From contig NC_012876.2 in NCBI RefSeq assembly GCF_000003195.3, positions 60,134,407 through 60,198,406 of the forward strand: a stretch of DNA of 64,000 bases, given 5' to 3'. The notes beneath the pieces were generated by a model. It did no database searches. It was not told where the DNA came from and saw nothing but the letters and a program-made list of their open reading frames with translations. The translations under genes were made by a program, and so were the position numbers. The stretch is from Sorghum bicolor (Eukaryota > Streptophyta > Magnoliopsida > Poales > Poaceae). Shown piece by piece: positions 1 through 14,331 of the stretch; position 1 is the stretch's first letter, and the number at the start of each line of letters is the position of its first letter.

Positions 1-384
1 GATTCAAGCCCTCCAGATCTCTTAATGTTTCTTCCTCTCTGATTCCGAACAGCTGGTTCGGTTTCTTCACAAAGACAGAAGGGACAACCCTCCCCACTGG
101 AGAATGAAACCATATACCCAAACCTTTGATAATGTCGCAGGATTACTTCAAGCTACTCTTTTCAAGATTTCCAGATCATCAAACTCTACAGCGGATACCC
201 TAGCTAAACAAGCGAGAGTTTCCACTCTTGTTTAGCTTGATCACACTTGTACCCGTTTGGCTTGTGGTCCTTTATGTTCTTCTCTTCAGGCTCTACTTTC
301 AGTAGACCTGTTTGATGTACAAACCTTTGCAGCTTCATGCTGCGTTTAATATATTTCGGTCTGTTCTTTGTCAAAAAAAAAAAA
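1..384 (+). mobile_element. 3' end of a LINE retrotransposon (RNase H-like tail plus poly(A))
   Basis: The window opens inside a non-LTR retrotransposon. The frame ending at the stop codon 233-235 reads NSTADTLAKQARVSTLV; the N-x-x-A-D-x-L-A-K-x-A pattern is the C-terminal signature of the RNase H-like domain at the end of plant L1-type ORF2. The upstream part of the same frame is damaged. A 138-base 3' untranslated stretch follows, ending in 12 A at 373-384, the expected 3' tail. The 5' part lies outside the window, so target duplications cannot be tested. It is a remnant with no functional frame here. Confidence 0.8.
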
Positions 385-1951
385 CTTAACCACCCCCAAA
401 CTCTGCGTTGGAGGTAAGGTGACTAAATAGGCCAAATCAGAGTCGGTCAATAGTCCAAGTATTTCCTCCGTTTTGTAACATAGAACATTTCTAGTATTCT
501 AAAATTATCATCAAATATAATTCTAGAGGATATATAAAAATTAATTTTACATTAATATTTTTATTTGTCAATCAATCATCATTAATCACGTTGACGATAG
601 CGTATGATTAGAAAATAAAATGAGGAAATATATGTTTTTTATATTTTCTTTTAATTGATGCAAAAAAATTTAAAATGTACTATATCGAGTACGAATTGGA
701 TTTGAGTTGCGCTAAAAGATGCTGACACGAGCAAGAAAGGAACATATGTACTGTGTCTGTGTGTGTGAAATGTGAACGTTCTGACCGATTCCCATTGGTG
801 TAGCTAGCTCTTTGCTTGCAACGACGACGATGTCTTGTTTCTGCGAGCGAGGGCTTACTTGGAAACAATTCCTCTCCCTGCCCTCTATATATGGCACCAG
901 CAGCACGTGACGTGGCGCCGCGCGTGAGGGATTCCGTGGCTCACCGCCGCTAATCTTGGTCCCATCCCATCCCAGTCACGTATCCACTCCTCCAACCGCG
1001 CGCGCCGGAACGGAAAGAAAAGTCCACGGTCACCCAATCCGTAGCAGCTGCGAAACTTCTCCGTGGACCCGACCCGACCCGACCCACCAAAACGTCCCAG
1101 GCTCGTGGAGCCGTGGAGGCGAGGCACCCAAACCATCGCGTCAGCTCACTCCACGTCTCCGCTCCCCCACCCCGAACTGCACCCTCGTTAGTTAGAGATT
1201 TGCAGCCCGCACCAGGCATCATTGGTACGCACGTGCTTGGGCTACTTCCGTCAATAGCAGAGGATGCCACACGGACGGGAGCACGTATATATTCTGTTCA
1301 TATACATATATACTTATATAGGATCTTGCTACTTGTATACATATGCAGCATTATTATATGCTAGCGCGTGTATTACGTGGCTCTTGCCACCAATTTGCTA
1401 AAAGAGTCGTCGGATCTATAGGTGTTCTGTTGTTACATTCAGGAGAAGTACGTGACGAGTTCTTTTCGAAAATAGAAACGCCTTTTGTACTCACTTTAGA
1501 TATATCAAGAGTAGTACGTTACAGGCTTTACAGCTCTTTGGATAATTTGACTGTCTAGACTTAGAAAACAATGTAATTATAGAATTCGTCCCGGTCAAAC
1601 ATACTCAGTTTGATTAACTTTTATAGCGATGAGTCATGTTAATATTTATATTTCTAAAAAGTTAACTAATCTAATCTAATAATACTTATTTTTTAATCGT
1701 AATAATACTTTCTTATAATTTTGATCAAAGTTCAAATTATTTGATTTCTTAAAAAAAAACAAGAATCACATTCTTTTCATGGCGAAGGGAGTATTACTTC
1801 GATCTACCCATCACAACCGCCACCCACTTTTGGTTCACCTCAAACGATATGGGTATCAAGCATGATGTTGCTCTTTGCATCATCTATATACGAGAAAAAT
1901 CCTTGGTATACATCATAAGTAAAATGAGTTAAGGTCTATTGACATCTACAA
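385..1951. other. Gene-free stretch
   Basis: I find no supported gene. The stretch is AT-rich at both ends, with a GC-rich block at about 900-1200 holding four tandem GACCC units (1066-1085) and short CCCAT repeats. The Stowaway-like start near 468 has no convincing partner terminus. The open frames here are short, overlapping and without recognisable motifs. Confidence 0.5.
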
Positions 1952-2055
1952 CTTGTTCGTTTGAGTTTATCGGCCCAATCAATCAGTGTTTTTCTCTCAC
2001 AATAAATTAGCTAACAGTACTTTCTGCCACGACTTATCAGCCAAACAAACAAGGC
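1952..2055 (-). repeat. Short foldback repeat, family Q copy 1
   Basis: A roughly 104-bp element with imperfect terminal inverted repeats (CTTGTTCGTTTGAGTTTATC against the complement of the right end, GCCTTGTTTGTTTGGCTGAT). Its core, TTTATTGTGAGAGAAAAACA in antisense, recurs near 29956 and 50440. It is probably a non-autonomous MITE. Family assignment is uncertain because the target duplication is not clear. Confidence 0.55.
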
Positions 2056-2644
2056 TAGAAATTTACAACCACATGTTATGTTATAGTAATAAAGTGAATG
2101 AAATGGAAAAAAAAAGCTGTATAAATAAAAAGAGGCAATACTAAATACAATAGTCAATGGTAGTCAACCAACCACGTTATAGAACTCTATGTTTCCAACC
2201 TATTTTTTTAATGTCAAAACACATTACTACATTTTCACGAGGCAAGATAGCTATCACGGGGATTTAAACTGGCGTGGGTTTTAAAGGGGCCCATAACTAG
2301 AAAAACACCCTCCTTGAGGGTTAATTCTACGAAATGTCCACCAAAGCAAAGAGACACCAATGGCCAGGCCAAGCCGCGGGGTCACCCACTGCCACTGGAC
2401 ACTGGGCCAGCTGCGCTGGAAAGAGAAAACAAACAGGATCAGTATTTTAATCCTTGGATTTTGCTCTGTTTACCATGGTATTCCGAAAACGCCCCTGGCC
2501 TTTCTTATAGCCCAAGCCACCCCCTTCTTCCTCCTCTCATCTCCCTCGAAACTTTCCCCAATCCTCTCCAATCCAATCCCCTGTCTGTCCCCCTCTCCCA
2601 ACCCTAGCCCGCGCCGCCGGCCAGTCTGCTCGGGTGGCGCGTAC
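2056..2644 (+). promoter_or_regulatory. Upstream region and 5' leader of the NAC gene
   Basis: The DNA is AT-rich up to about 2300. From about 2500 it becomes pyrimidine-rich (CTTCCTCCTCTCATCTCCCTC and similar), typical of a grass 5' leader. The reading frame of the NAC protein stays open upstream to an ATG at 2360, but the intervening residues are low-complexity and unlike NAC proteins, so I treat this part as leader. I do not see a TATA box I would defend. Confidence 0.45.
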
Positions 2645-5600
2645 ATGACCCACCCTTCCTCGTCGTCGTCCTCCGCTCCCCCGCCCCCGCCGCTGCCGCC
2701 GCCCGGGGCGGCGGCGGGGGCGGCCGAGGCCACCTCCCTCGCGCCGGGCTTCCGCTTCCACCCCACCGACGAGGAGCTCGTCTCCTACTACCTCAAGCGC
2801 AAGGTCCTCGGCCGCCCGCTCAAGGTCGACGCCATCGCAGAGGTCGACCTCTACAAGGTCGAGCCCTGGGACCTGCCCGCCCGCTCCCGCCTCCGCTCCC
2901 GCGACTCCCAGTGGTACTTCTTCAGCCGCCTCGACCGCAAGCACGCCAACCGCGCCCGCACCAACCGCGCCACGTCGAGTGGGTACTGGAAGACCACGGG
3001 GAAGGACAGGGAGGTGCGCCATGGGCCCAGGGTCGTCGGGATGAAGAAGACGCTCGTCTTCCATGCCGGACGCGCTCCCAAGGGCGAGCGCACCAACTGG
3101 GTCATGCACGAGTACCGCCTCGAGGGCGACGACGCTGCGGGGATACCGCAGGTATTCAATCATTCAATCTATCTATCCCCGTCCCCCTTCTTTGCTTGCG
3201 AGTTACTCACACACTTCACAAGTCCGTTTCATCATCATTTATCGAATTGTACTATTGTAGTGTGTTTCATTGTACTATTGTAGTGTGTTTCCTATATATG
3301 TTGGTCATAATACTTTTGATTAGTGCAATCTTCTTCTGTTAATAAGAAAACAAAATTGCGTCCCACGTGGTATCTGACTACATGATAGATAGGTTCGGTG
3401 GGAAATGAGTTAGATTGATGTTATGACCATACCTGATGATTACTCAATGAAAATGGATCCTTTCCTGATTCCAGTGAAAAATGGACATGTGCTGATTGTA
3501 ATGCGAATTTGTAACCAAAGGGCTAAGTTTACTTCTTTGGACACCACTGATTGTACTCATACAAATGCACTGTACTTAGTACTGACACTGATTTCTGAAC
3601 TTGTACGTACAGGACTCATTTGTGGTGTGCCGGATCTTCCAGAAAGCTGGCCCAGGTCCTCAGAATGGGGCACAGTATGGAGCGCCCTTTGTTGAGGAGG
3701 AATGGGAGGAGGAAGACGCAGATGTCGGTTTGCTTCCAGTGGAGGGTGATGCTGCTGTTGACCCTGAGGTTCCCCGCGCTCCTGTGGAGATACCTGGTGC
3801 CCTGGAGAGAGGCTATCTTCAGATGAGTGATCTCATTCAGGTATAGTTGCAACCAGTCAACTTGTATGGTATTTTTTTTTAAAAAAAACTGCCAGTGTTT
3901 CTGTACATAAAATTCAATTTGATGTTCATATTTAGTCGGTAAATAATGTGCAGTTATGGATATTGTTATTTACCTGTCGAATTTTTTTTTTTAAAAAAAA
4001 AACTGCCAGTGTTTCTGTACATAAAATTCAATTTGATGTTCATATTTAGTCGGTAAATAATGCGCAGTTATGGATATTGTTATTTACCTGTTGAATGGTT
4101 TTTTTGGGGTCCTATAGGTGGGTTAGAATAATTGTTTAAAAGGCACCTTTCCTGTTCTTAAGATGCTGTTAAGTCGGATTTTGGTTGTCTAGTATCTGAA
4201 TTTTCATCTGTTGTTTGTGCTGTCTGACTAAAGTTTTTTTTTTAATGTAATAGCAAGAGCTCTGCCTTTCAATTAAGAAGAATAGAGTTGGCCTAGTTTA
4301 CAAGGGAAACCAGCCTGAAATTTCAGATCACAGCTTAAAACACAGAAAAAACCCACAAAACCAGAACACAATAGCCCTGACGACTGACCCACTGCAACCC
4401 AATTACACAGAGGTAACACACAAACCAACGGTGCCCACCGCATGTCCTCATTGCCTAGCTGATCACAAGCAGCAAAGAAGAGCTCTGGCTTCCCGCGGTG
4501 AACAACAGCCAAAGGCCCTCACATCCTCTGGCCTCTGAAAGTAAAAGGATGTTAAAAATATGCTAGTATAAATGTGATTTTTTTTTCTCTTAGTGCACTT
4601 CTCTAGTATAACAGTTGATGGTGATCTGCACATTCTCTCTTAGCGCACTTTTCTAGGATAACAGTTGATGGCATGTAGTCCGTTATAAGATTCATGTTCT
4701 GCTCATTGTCGAAAGAGGCCCACAGCTGTGGAATGTACCTTGTCAACAGACCATAACTCTTGTCACATCTTACATCATATTGATTAATCGTGTACCTTGC
4801 ATTTATCAGGTTTGCTGGATTTCCTTCTGCTTTGGCATCTACCTTGTTATAATGTGTATTGACAAAATTCTATCCCATGCTCTGTAGCAAGGACACTGAC
4901 TTTTTTGTTGTTGTTTGGCATAAACCTTACTTTTTCTCTCAGGATTAGGTAGCAAGTTGTATGAGATCACGACTACAAGAGTCATGATATCATAGTATTC
5001 ATGTCTGAACATTAAAAAGGTTTGGGATTCTGTGTTGGCATTTCCATCTTTAACTGTGTGGTGTGAACTCGGACATCATGCTACAGTGCAGATTGTCAAA
5101 CAGAATAGTTCCTTAAAAATAAGTTTTTTTAAGAAAACATTTCTTGAATGTAAAAATGAGCTTACTATTCATCCATGCAGCGTCTCTCTTTTTTTTCTGT
5201 AAAATATGATTTATAGGTGATCTTTTTTTGTTTACTAAATTCATTTTGATACCAGTATCAAATTTACACATCGGTAGATTCATGGCTCTAAATTCTAATT
5301 ATGTTGTTCTTCCCTTTTTCAGGGTTTGGGTGATCAAAATGGAAATGGTACACCTAGTTTGCCAGTTTCTGATACTTCAAATAATAGCAACCATTCTGAA
5401 GATGTAGATGGAAATTCTGGGGACATTTTAAGTGACCCAAACCTTGGCTCTAATTTTCTTCAGTATGAACCTGGGGAGCAAAATAGCTTAATGCTTAATG
5501 GAAGTATCATATCAAATGCAAATGCTGGAGATTTTTTTACGAATTCCAGCCCCAGTGATGGGTTCCTAGAGCTGAAGGATTTTGCAGATGCTGCAAATGT

Positions 5601-6975
5601 GGATTTCCCTCTGGGCAATGGATCAACCATCTGTCCTTCAGATGGTTGGGCATGGAAAACACCCGACTCAGCAGAAGCTGTAAATGGAGCTAACAATGAG
5701 ATTCCTCCAGTCCCTGATGACCAGACTTTCCAGCCAGATGAGCTGGAACAACTGCTGCAGTCAATACAACAAGATTCCCATTTCGGCTCAAGTATCATTG
5801 ACCCCCGGCATTCTTCTATGACAAATTCAGTTCTTCCTGAGGATGATTCTTTGATGTTCTATGATGCACCCTTCGATTCCACCATGTGTGATGATGGGTT
5901 TGGACAGAATGGAATTCTTGGCTCCGCAGCAACCAATCTATCTGGCATTGGCATGGTGGACGATGGTATGCAATACTTCGATGCAATGGATGAAAATTTA
6001 TTTAATGATATTCTGGGCTCCATACAGCAGCCAGCTGGTAACAGTTCCCACGCTTTTAATGGCCCAGTCCTTACCCAAGAGGTATGATATCATTTGAAAC
6101 AAGAGACGTAGTTGCTGTGTTTGTTCGGACCATAGATATGTACTGGTGATCACCCAAAATTTTCTACTTTTACAGGTCAACAATACCATGTATACATATA
6201 GTCCAACTCAAAAGGTTTTAGAACCTAATTTTGTAGTTGGTGCCCCGTCATCTGCTAGGTTACCTGAAGCTGGTAGTCAGTTAAATTGTGTTGTTTTACC
6301 AGGTAATCTTCTTATGGAAAATTACAATAGGTCGGCTGTATCTTGATCTATGATGGAAAAAGGAGCAATTTCCATTGCACTAGATTCTTTTATGCTAGAT
6401 GTATTCACTTACCCTCATTGAGCAAGATTGAAGTATTAGACGATTTGTGTTTTTTGAGAGAAATCTAGCTCAATCTTGCTTACTTGGGGCAGGGTTATAT
6501 ACAGCTAGCATGCAATTTCCTGGTCATTAGCTTACACCTGTAAATGGACATTGTTGACAAGTTTTTTGTGTTGTGTTCCACAGATGGTCAGGCTAAGAGT
6601 AGTGCTATCGGAAAGGGATTTGTAAAGATTTTGGATTCGATCTCCGCTCCCCCAGCTTTTGCAGGAGAATTCCCAGCTAACCACCGCAAATCCTTGGCTC
6701 ATATTTCTGGAGCGCGCCCCAACACACTCCATGTTTCTGCTGAAGTGATCCGCATAGGAAGTTTAGCTGTTCCTTCTGGCGCAGACAAGTGGGCTCTGCA
6801 AAAGGATCAAGGCATGGAGCTGCTCTTCTCTGCAGATTTTGAGCCTGATACCCGTATACACTGTGGCTGCAACACCATTACCGCGGTGCTGCGTGGTGGC
6901 TTCTGCCTTTTCTTCGTTTCGGCAATAATGCTCTTAGTGAGCTACGAGGTGGGCATGTGCATCTATGGCAAGTAG
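2645..6975 (+). CDS. Membrane-tethered NAC domain transcription factor
   Basis: Five exons join in phase: 2645-3151, 3613-3840, 5323-6081, 6176-6302 and 6584-6975, giving 670 residues. After a Ser/Pro/Ala-rich leader the NAC domain runs from about residue 32 to 180: [20 protein letters not shown] (subdomain A), [11 protein letters not shown] (B), a YFFSRLDRK region with [12 protein letters not shown] (C), [20 protein letters not shown] and [10 protein letters not shown] (D), and [11 protein letters not shown] (E). The middle is acidic and Asn/Ser-rich, as in activation regions. The last ~25 residues form a hydrophobic helix, [20 protein letters not shown], ending six residues later. This matches NTL-type NACs (the ANAC013/016/017 group), which are held in a membrane until proteolysis frees the DNA-binding part. 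Start chosen at 2645 because the leader upstream does not look coding. Intron 2 carries a tandem duplication and a LINE tail. Exact orthology was not tested. Confidence 0.95.
3872..4095. repeat. Tandem duplication (~110 bp x2) in NAC intron 2
   Basis: Copy 1 is 3872-3981 and copy 2 is 3982-4095. Each starts with a T-run then A-run followed by CTGCCAGTGTTTCTGTACAT and continues with about two substitutions difference (TGTGCAG/TGCGCAG; CTGTCGAA/CTGTTGAA). The near-identity says the event is young. It lies wholly in intron 2, away from the splice sites. Confidence 0.9.
4234..4520 (-). mobile_element. LINE 3'-end fragment in NAC intron 2
   Basis: Read on the minus strand, this segment ends with CTTAATTGAAAGGCAGAGCT, a short spacer and a poly(A) run (plus-strand T-run 4234-4243). 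That is the usual look of the 3' untranslated tail of a grass LINE. The far border, about 4520-4530, is approximate and no clean target duplication was found. No coding part is present. Confidence 0.5.
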
Positions 6976-7322
6976 CAGCCTGGTATCGGATTAAGTTAAA
7001 TTTCAAGACATTTAGGTTAATCCTGTGTTTTGAGGCAGACTCAACTGGGGCCTCATGCGCTTTTAAGTGTATTGCATTGCATGACATGGACCTGTGGGGT
7101 GATTAGCACTAGCAGTACCATTTTGCAGCTCGAGAGCTAATGGTGTATGTATGAATTAAGCGCTATTTAGTTATAGTATGCGAATTGCCTCATTGGTGTC
7201 TGATGATGCCATTTTCCATGCTTCTGGTTGTAGTGGACAATGTTAGTGCAAAATCCTGTATATATATTTCAGATCCGCCATGGGAATCATGATGCTTTTG
7301 CAGTATAGTTGTGTTGGTGTTT
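6976..7322 (+). other. NAC 3' untranslated and flanking region
   Basis: This stretch follows the NAC stop codon and is AT-rich, with TGTAT-type motifs near 7145 and 7256 that could guide polyadenylation. No other gene is visible. It runs up to the MITE that begins at 7326. Confidence 0.4.
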
Positions 7323-7325
7323 TGA

Positions 7326-7554
7326 GGCCTTGTTTAGTTCACCCAAAAACAAAAAACTATCAAGATTCTTTGTCACATCGAATCTTACGGCACATGCATG
7401 AAACATTAAATATAGATGAAAATAAAAACTATTATACATTTTATTTGTAAATCGTAAGATGAATTTTTTTAGTCTAATTAATCTATGATTGGACAATAAT
7501 TGTCAAATGAGTGCTGCAGTAGACTACCAAAAAATTTTCAGAACTAACAAAGCC
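7326..7554 (-). mobile_element. MITE family G, copy A
   Basis: One of six copies in this window of a ~190-245-bp element with GGCCTTGTTTAGTTC termini. This copy is inverted relative to the other five: its TCACATCGAATC block is near the left end. It is flanked by TGA (left) and TAA (right), an imperfect 3-bp duplication. It has no coding capacity. Confidence 0.85.
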
Positions 7555-7900
7555 TAAGTGTTTGGTGTCAAAATGAATGCTCATCGTGTTGCACGCCACA
7601 TAGAGCCTGCAAATGTGTCCACCGATGAATGCAAGTTGTGGCTTGTTTTGCTTTTGTTTTCGTCATGAATATAAGTGTTGCTAACTTGCTATTGATACTA
7701 GATGACTGCTTGATGCATGGTTAGCAGCTCGGCAATCATATTTGGTTGCTTTATTAGTGTAAAAGGTTTGCATCATATTTTTTTCGAAGGACAGCAAAAT
7801 GCTTTTGCTGGATTTTCGAAGGGCAGCAAAATGCTTTTGTCGGATTTTTATTAGACGAGGAAAAAGAAACGGTGTTACGAACTTAGGACAACGATCCTAA

Positions 7901-8182
7901 GGCTTGTTCGGTTGAGCTTTTTTTCCTCAAACACTTGTTTCTAAAACAAGTGAAGTTGTTTTTCTTTTCCTCTCACAAAGACATAAATTAGGATAAAGTT
8001 GAAAAAAGTAGCTTATTGCATCTCTCTCCCTCATTTCTCTCTTCTATGCAAGAAGTAGTTGGTGAAGCTATTTTACCAAACATTTTTTTCAAAATAGCTT
8101 AGCTTCATCTAGAAAGTTGCTCGAAACTATTTTCTAAAAAAAATGGTTTTACTAATGAAGTTGAGCTGTGCTAAACAGAGCA
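7901..8182. mobile_element. Tourist-like MITE nested in the LINE
   Basis: It is flanked by a perfect TAA duplication (7898-7900 and 8183-8185). The termini are GGCTTGTTCGGTTGAGCTTT on the left and, as complement of the right end, TGCTCTGTTTAGCACAGCTC. The TAA duplication and termini are typical of Tourist/PIF-Harbinger MITEs. It sits in the LINE's 3' untranslated part, so it is younger than the LINE. Confidence 0.75.
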
Positions 8183-8647
8183 TAAGTCCGACTCTATACA
8201 AGAACTCCACAAGACTAGTGAACACTTAACAAAGCCACTAGGGGAACAACAACTCAGAACTCCACCTAGAAAATAAAAGATAGAACACCACCCAGTACAG
8301 AGAACAACACTATTGATCTGCTGATTCGCTTCAACATTTGGTCTTGTGGCCACAAAGCTTGCATATGGGGTCGTTTAGACAATTGCGCTTCAAGTTATTA
8401 GTCACAAGGATCTTTTATGTAACAAGGTTCATGCAAAAAATCTACATTTTAGTTCAGCCTTGGCTTTCCAGATTGGCATAATCTTGAGCTTGCATAACGT
8501 TCCTTTAAATTGGATGTGATGTACACTTTTGGAGGTATATTCACCGTCTTCCATCCAACGCCATATAATGTTGTCTTCTCTATTATCCTCAAGCTCAATT
8601 TGTTGAATCAAAGCCCAGATAAGAACATATTCATGAATTTCAACTAC

Positions 8648-8891
8648 GGCCTTGTTTAGATCCAAAAACTTTTTGGATTTTGACACTGTAGCACTTTCGT
8701 TTTTATTTGACAAACATTGTCCAATCATGGAGTAACTAGGCTTAAAAGATTCGTCTCGTGATTTACATGTAAACTGTGCAATTAGTTATCTTTTTTTATC
8801 TATATTTAATGTTTCATGCATGTGCCACAAGATTCGATGTGATGGAAAATCTTGTAAAATTTTGGGATTTTGGGTGCATCTAAACAAGGCC
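8648..8891 (+). mobile_element. MITE family G, copy B, nested in the LINE ORF
   Basis: The element has GGCCTTGTTTAG termini and a perfect 3-bp duplication TAC (8645-8647 and 8892-8894). Removing the element and one TAC restores a continuous minus-strand LINE reading, TDVVEIHEYV, which fixes both element borders and the duplication length. Confidence 0.9.
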
Positions 8892-10308
8892 TACGTCTGT
8901 ATCGGAGTGATGTGTGAAATCCATTTATTTTCCTGTATTGCCACCTGAACCGTAATATTCTTCCTCTTGGCTTTTCTAAATAATGATGGTGCCAAGTTCT
9001 TGAGCGTCTTGCCTTACATCCATGATGACGTCCAGAATTCGGACGTCTTACCATCACCGAGTGTTACCTCTATTGATGCAGCGAAAAGGTCCATATCCCG
9101 GGGATCACACGGTAGCTCCAATTTATCCCATGCTCTTTCCTTATTGCGCCAATGAAGGCGCAGGGCGTGACAAAATCTCTCCAACTCAAGAGTCCCCAGT
9201 CCTCCTTTGATCTTCGTGATACAGGATGTGGGCCAGTTGACTAACGAATGTCAACCGTATACCCCGTATAATTTTATCTCGCGTTTCACCTCTCCAAAGG
9301 AAGCTTCTCCTCACATGATCGATCTTTTTTATGAGCCATTTGAGTTCTGGAAACACAGTCAAATGGTAGATCGGCTAGGATGATAGCACTATTTTACCAA
9401 GGTTCCACCCCGGCAATCCTGCACCAATCTTGTCTAGCAAGGGTTGCACATCAATTTTCCTTAGTTTTCTGACATGAAGGGGGAGACCGAGATATTTGCT
9501 GGGGAAGTTGCAAATTTTCTGGGAAAATTTTGAAGTAATTGCACGACTGTGCTGTTGTCCAAGCTGATGGGGTAAAAATTTCTGTTTTGAAGATGTTGAT
9601 TCTGAGATCCAAGCAATCTACGAAAAAATTAAGGATCCTATGCAGATGGTCGATGTCCAGATTACAAGGGGAGGCAAAGAGACCACATCATTGGCATAAA
9701 GTGAACACCGAAGGCTTGCCACTCTTGGTAATATTAGGCTCAATATACCTCTGTTTGCAATGGCTTCGATGCTTCACTGCAGTGGGTCGATGGCCAAGAT
9801 GAAAAGTAGAGGGGAGAGGGGGTCTCCCTGCCTGAGCCCACGTTCATGTCGAATCTCCTTCGTCGGTTGTCCCTTGATCAAGACACTCTTGAGTTGATGT
9901 GCCTAATAACACCGCGTTCCAATCTCTCCATTTTGTACTGAACCCCAAGTTCTCAAGTACCTCTAATAGGAAGCTCCAACCAATAGAGTCAAACACCTTC
10001 GAGATGTCCAACTTTATAAAAAGAGTTGGCTTCTTATGCAACTCCGCGTAAATGAAGTTATCGTGGATGTATCTCCTCTTAATGAGGGCGTTCTGAGCTG
10101 TAGATACTAGGTCATTCATGTGTGGTGCCAACCTGTTGGCCAGTAACTTCGTAATGATTTTTAGTTGATGAGACTTATATTATATATGTATATATAAGTA
10201 GTTGCTGCATCTTGCAAGCAGCTGTCTCTCTCAAAGTTTCTGTGTTTTCGCCAGGAACTGTACTAACATAAACAAATGCATTCCACTGCTATTGCTTCTG
10301 TAACTAAA

Positions 10309-13443
<3,135 letters not shown>

Positions 13444-13533
13444 GGAGGAGGAGCTGGAGCTGGAGCAGAGGAGTGGATGGATGCTGGGCGTGCCGGATGG
13501 ATAGGAGGAGTTGCACTTGCTTGCACTACGCAG

Positions 13534-13708
13534 CTACGTTAGACGAGTACAGATACGAGTATTCGATACAATACGTATTGGATACGCGGATACGCATTTT
13601 CTCAAAAGAAAACCTATTAAAATAGTGTATCCGAGTATCCGTATCTGCGTATCCGACGAGTATCGGATACGGATACGTCACCTTCTTTGGAGTATCCGTG
13701 TAACATAG
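13534..13708. mobile_element. hAT-like MITE in the NADP-MDH2 proximal promoter
   Basis: The element is bounded by CTACGTTAGACG on the left and, as complement of the right end, CTATGTTACACGGATAC. An 8-bp direct repeat CTACGCAG lies on each side (13526-13533 and 13709-13716), the length hAT elements produce. The interior is full of GTATCCG/CGGATAC inverted motifs. The corresponding place in the paralogous promoter (around 18690) has no such element. It lies 91 bp upstream of the ATG. Confidence 0.75.
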
Positions 13709-13916
13709 CTACGCAGTAGCGCGCGAAGGAATTGGATTGGATTTACGTATTGGATACGCGGATATGCACTTTCTCAAAAAAAAACCTACTAAAATAGTGT
13801 ATCCGAGTATCTGTATCCGCGTATCCGACGAGTATCGGATACGGATACGTCACCTTCTTTAGAGTATCCGTGTAACATAGCTACGCAGTAGCGTGCGAAG
13901 GAATTGGATTGGATTT
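13573..13916. repeat. 172-bp tandem duplication in the NADP-MDH2 promoter
   Basis: Unit 13573-13744 is repeated at 13745-13916 with few substitutions. Each unit contains most of the MITE, its right CTACGCAG flank and the conserved GAAGGAATTGGATTGGATTT block. The duplication therefore came after the MITE, and it pushes the upstream promoter module a further 172 bp from the gene. Confidence 0.92.
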
Positions 13917-13951
13917 GGCGGCAAAGGCAAGGCGGACCGCCCGCCGCGTGA

Positions 13952-13957
13952 CACGTG
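13952..13957. promoter_or_regulatory. G-box (CACGTG) upstream of NADP-MDH2
   Basis: A perfect CACGTG within GACACGTGGCA, in the promoter block shared by both paralogues (GGCGGACCGCCC..GTACGTCCACACG). The aligned site of the C4 paralogue is CACGTC (18748-18753). G-boxes bind bHLH and bZIP factors and often mediate light responses. Here it sits about 510 bp upstream of the ATG because of the MITE and duplication. Confidence 0.6.
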
Positions 13958-14331
13958 GCAGGACGGCGGTTGTTGGGCAGCTTGTACGTCCACACGTCTG
14001 CTATCCTGGCGGTTCCTCAGTCTGAGGAGAACAGTGACAAGTACAAAGTCATTTTAAAAAGGAGTTTCAGAGAAAAAAAATCATTTTAAAAATAATTGGA
14101 GAATAACAGTTTTTACAGGTAGCATTTTTTTTATTTTTAAAAGACTCATTGACAGATTTGGTTCCCAGAGAAAGGCACACCAAAACGAAGGCAACCAAAA
14201 AAAAGGTTATATTCTCCCACAACAATCTTCGCTAGGTGTATTGAGTCACAAAGTTGGCATCCTCGTCTTTTCAAAAGAGTGTGATGGTACAACTTCTCAT
14301 CGTTACCAAGAACCCACGTACTGTTCGTTTA

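Larger units (their letters stand above)
7778..10163 (-). mobile_element. 5'-truncated, dead L1-type LINE
   Basis: Minus-strand translation in broken frames gives the plant L1 reverse transcriptase in order. At 9844-10163 are KIITKLLANRLAPHMNDLVS and LFIKLDISKVFDSIGWSFLL. At about 9779-9842 is [20 protein letters not shown]. At about 9681-9705 the active-site motif reads YAND where YADD is expected. The C-terminal zinc-binding region lies near 8440-8640 (EDNIIWRWMEDGEYTSKS). Multiple stops and frame changes make it a pseudogene. The 3' end has a duplicated ~31-base motif and an A-run (plus-strand T-run 7778-7784). The 5' end is truncated in the palm domain at about 10163, some 30 bases from the NADP-MDH duplication unit. 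Two MITEs have inserted into it (7901-8182 and 8648-8891). Confidence 0.9.

Noticed and set aside
468..1795. Large Stowaway-like element from TTTCCTCCG to GAAGGGAGTA
   Set aside because: The two ends do not form a convincing inverted repeat and the distance is far beyond the family's size.
2360..2644. Upstream ATG in frame with the NAC protein, adding 95 residues
   Set aside because: The added sequence is low-complexity and unlike any NAC N-terminus; it coincides with a pyrimidine-rich leader.
2537..3163. 208-codon minus-strand frame over NAC exon 1
   Set aside because: Compositional shadow of the GC-rich NAC exon.
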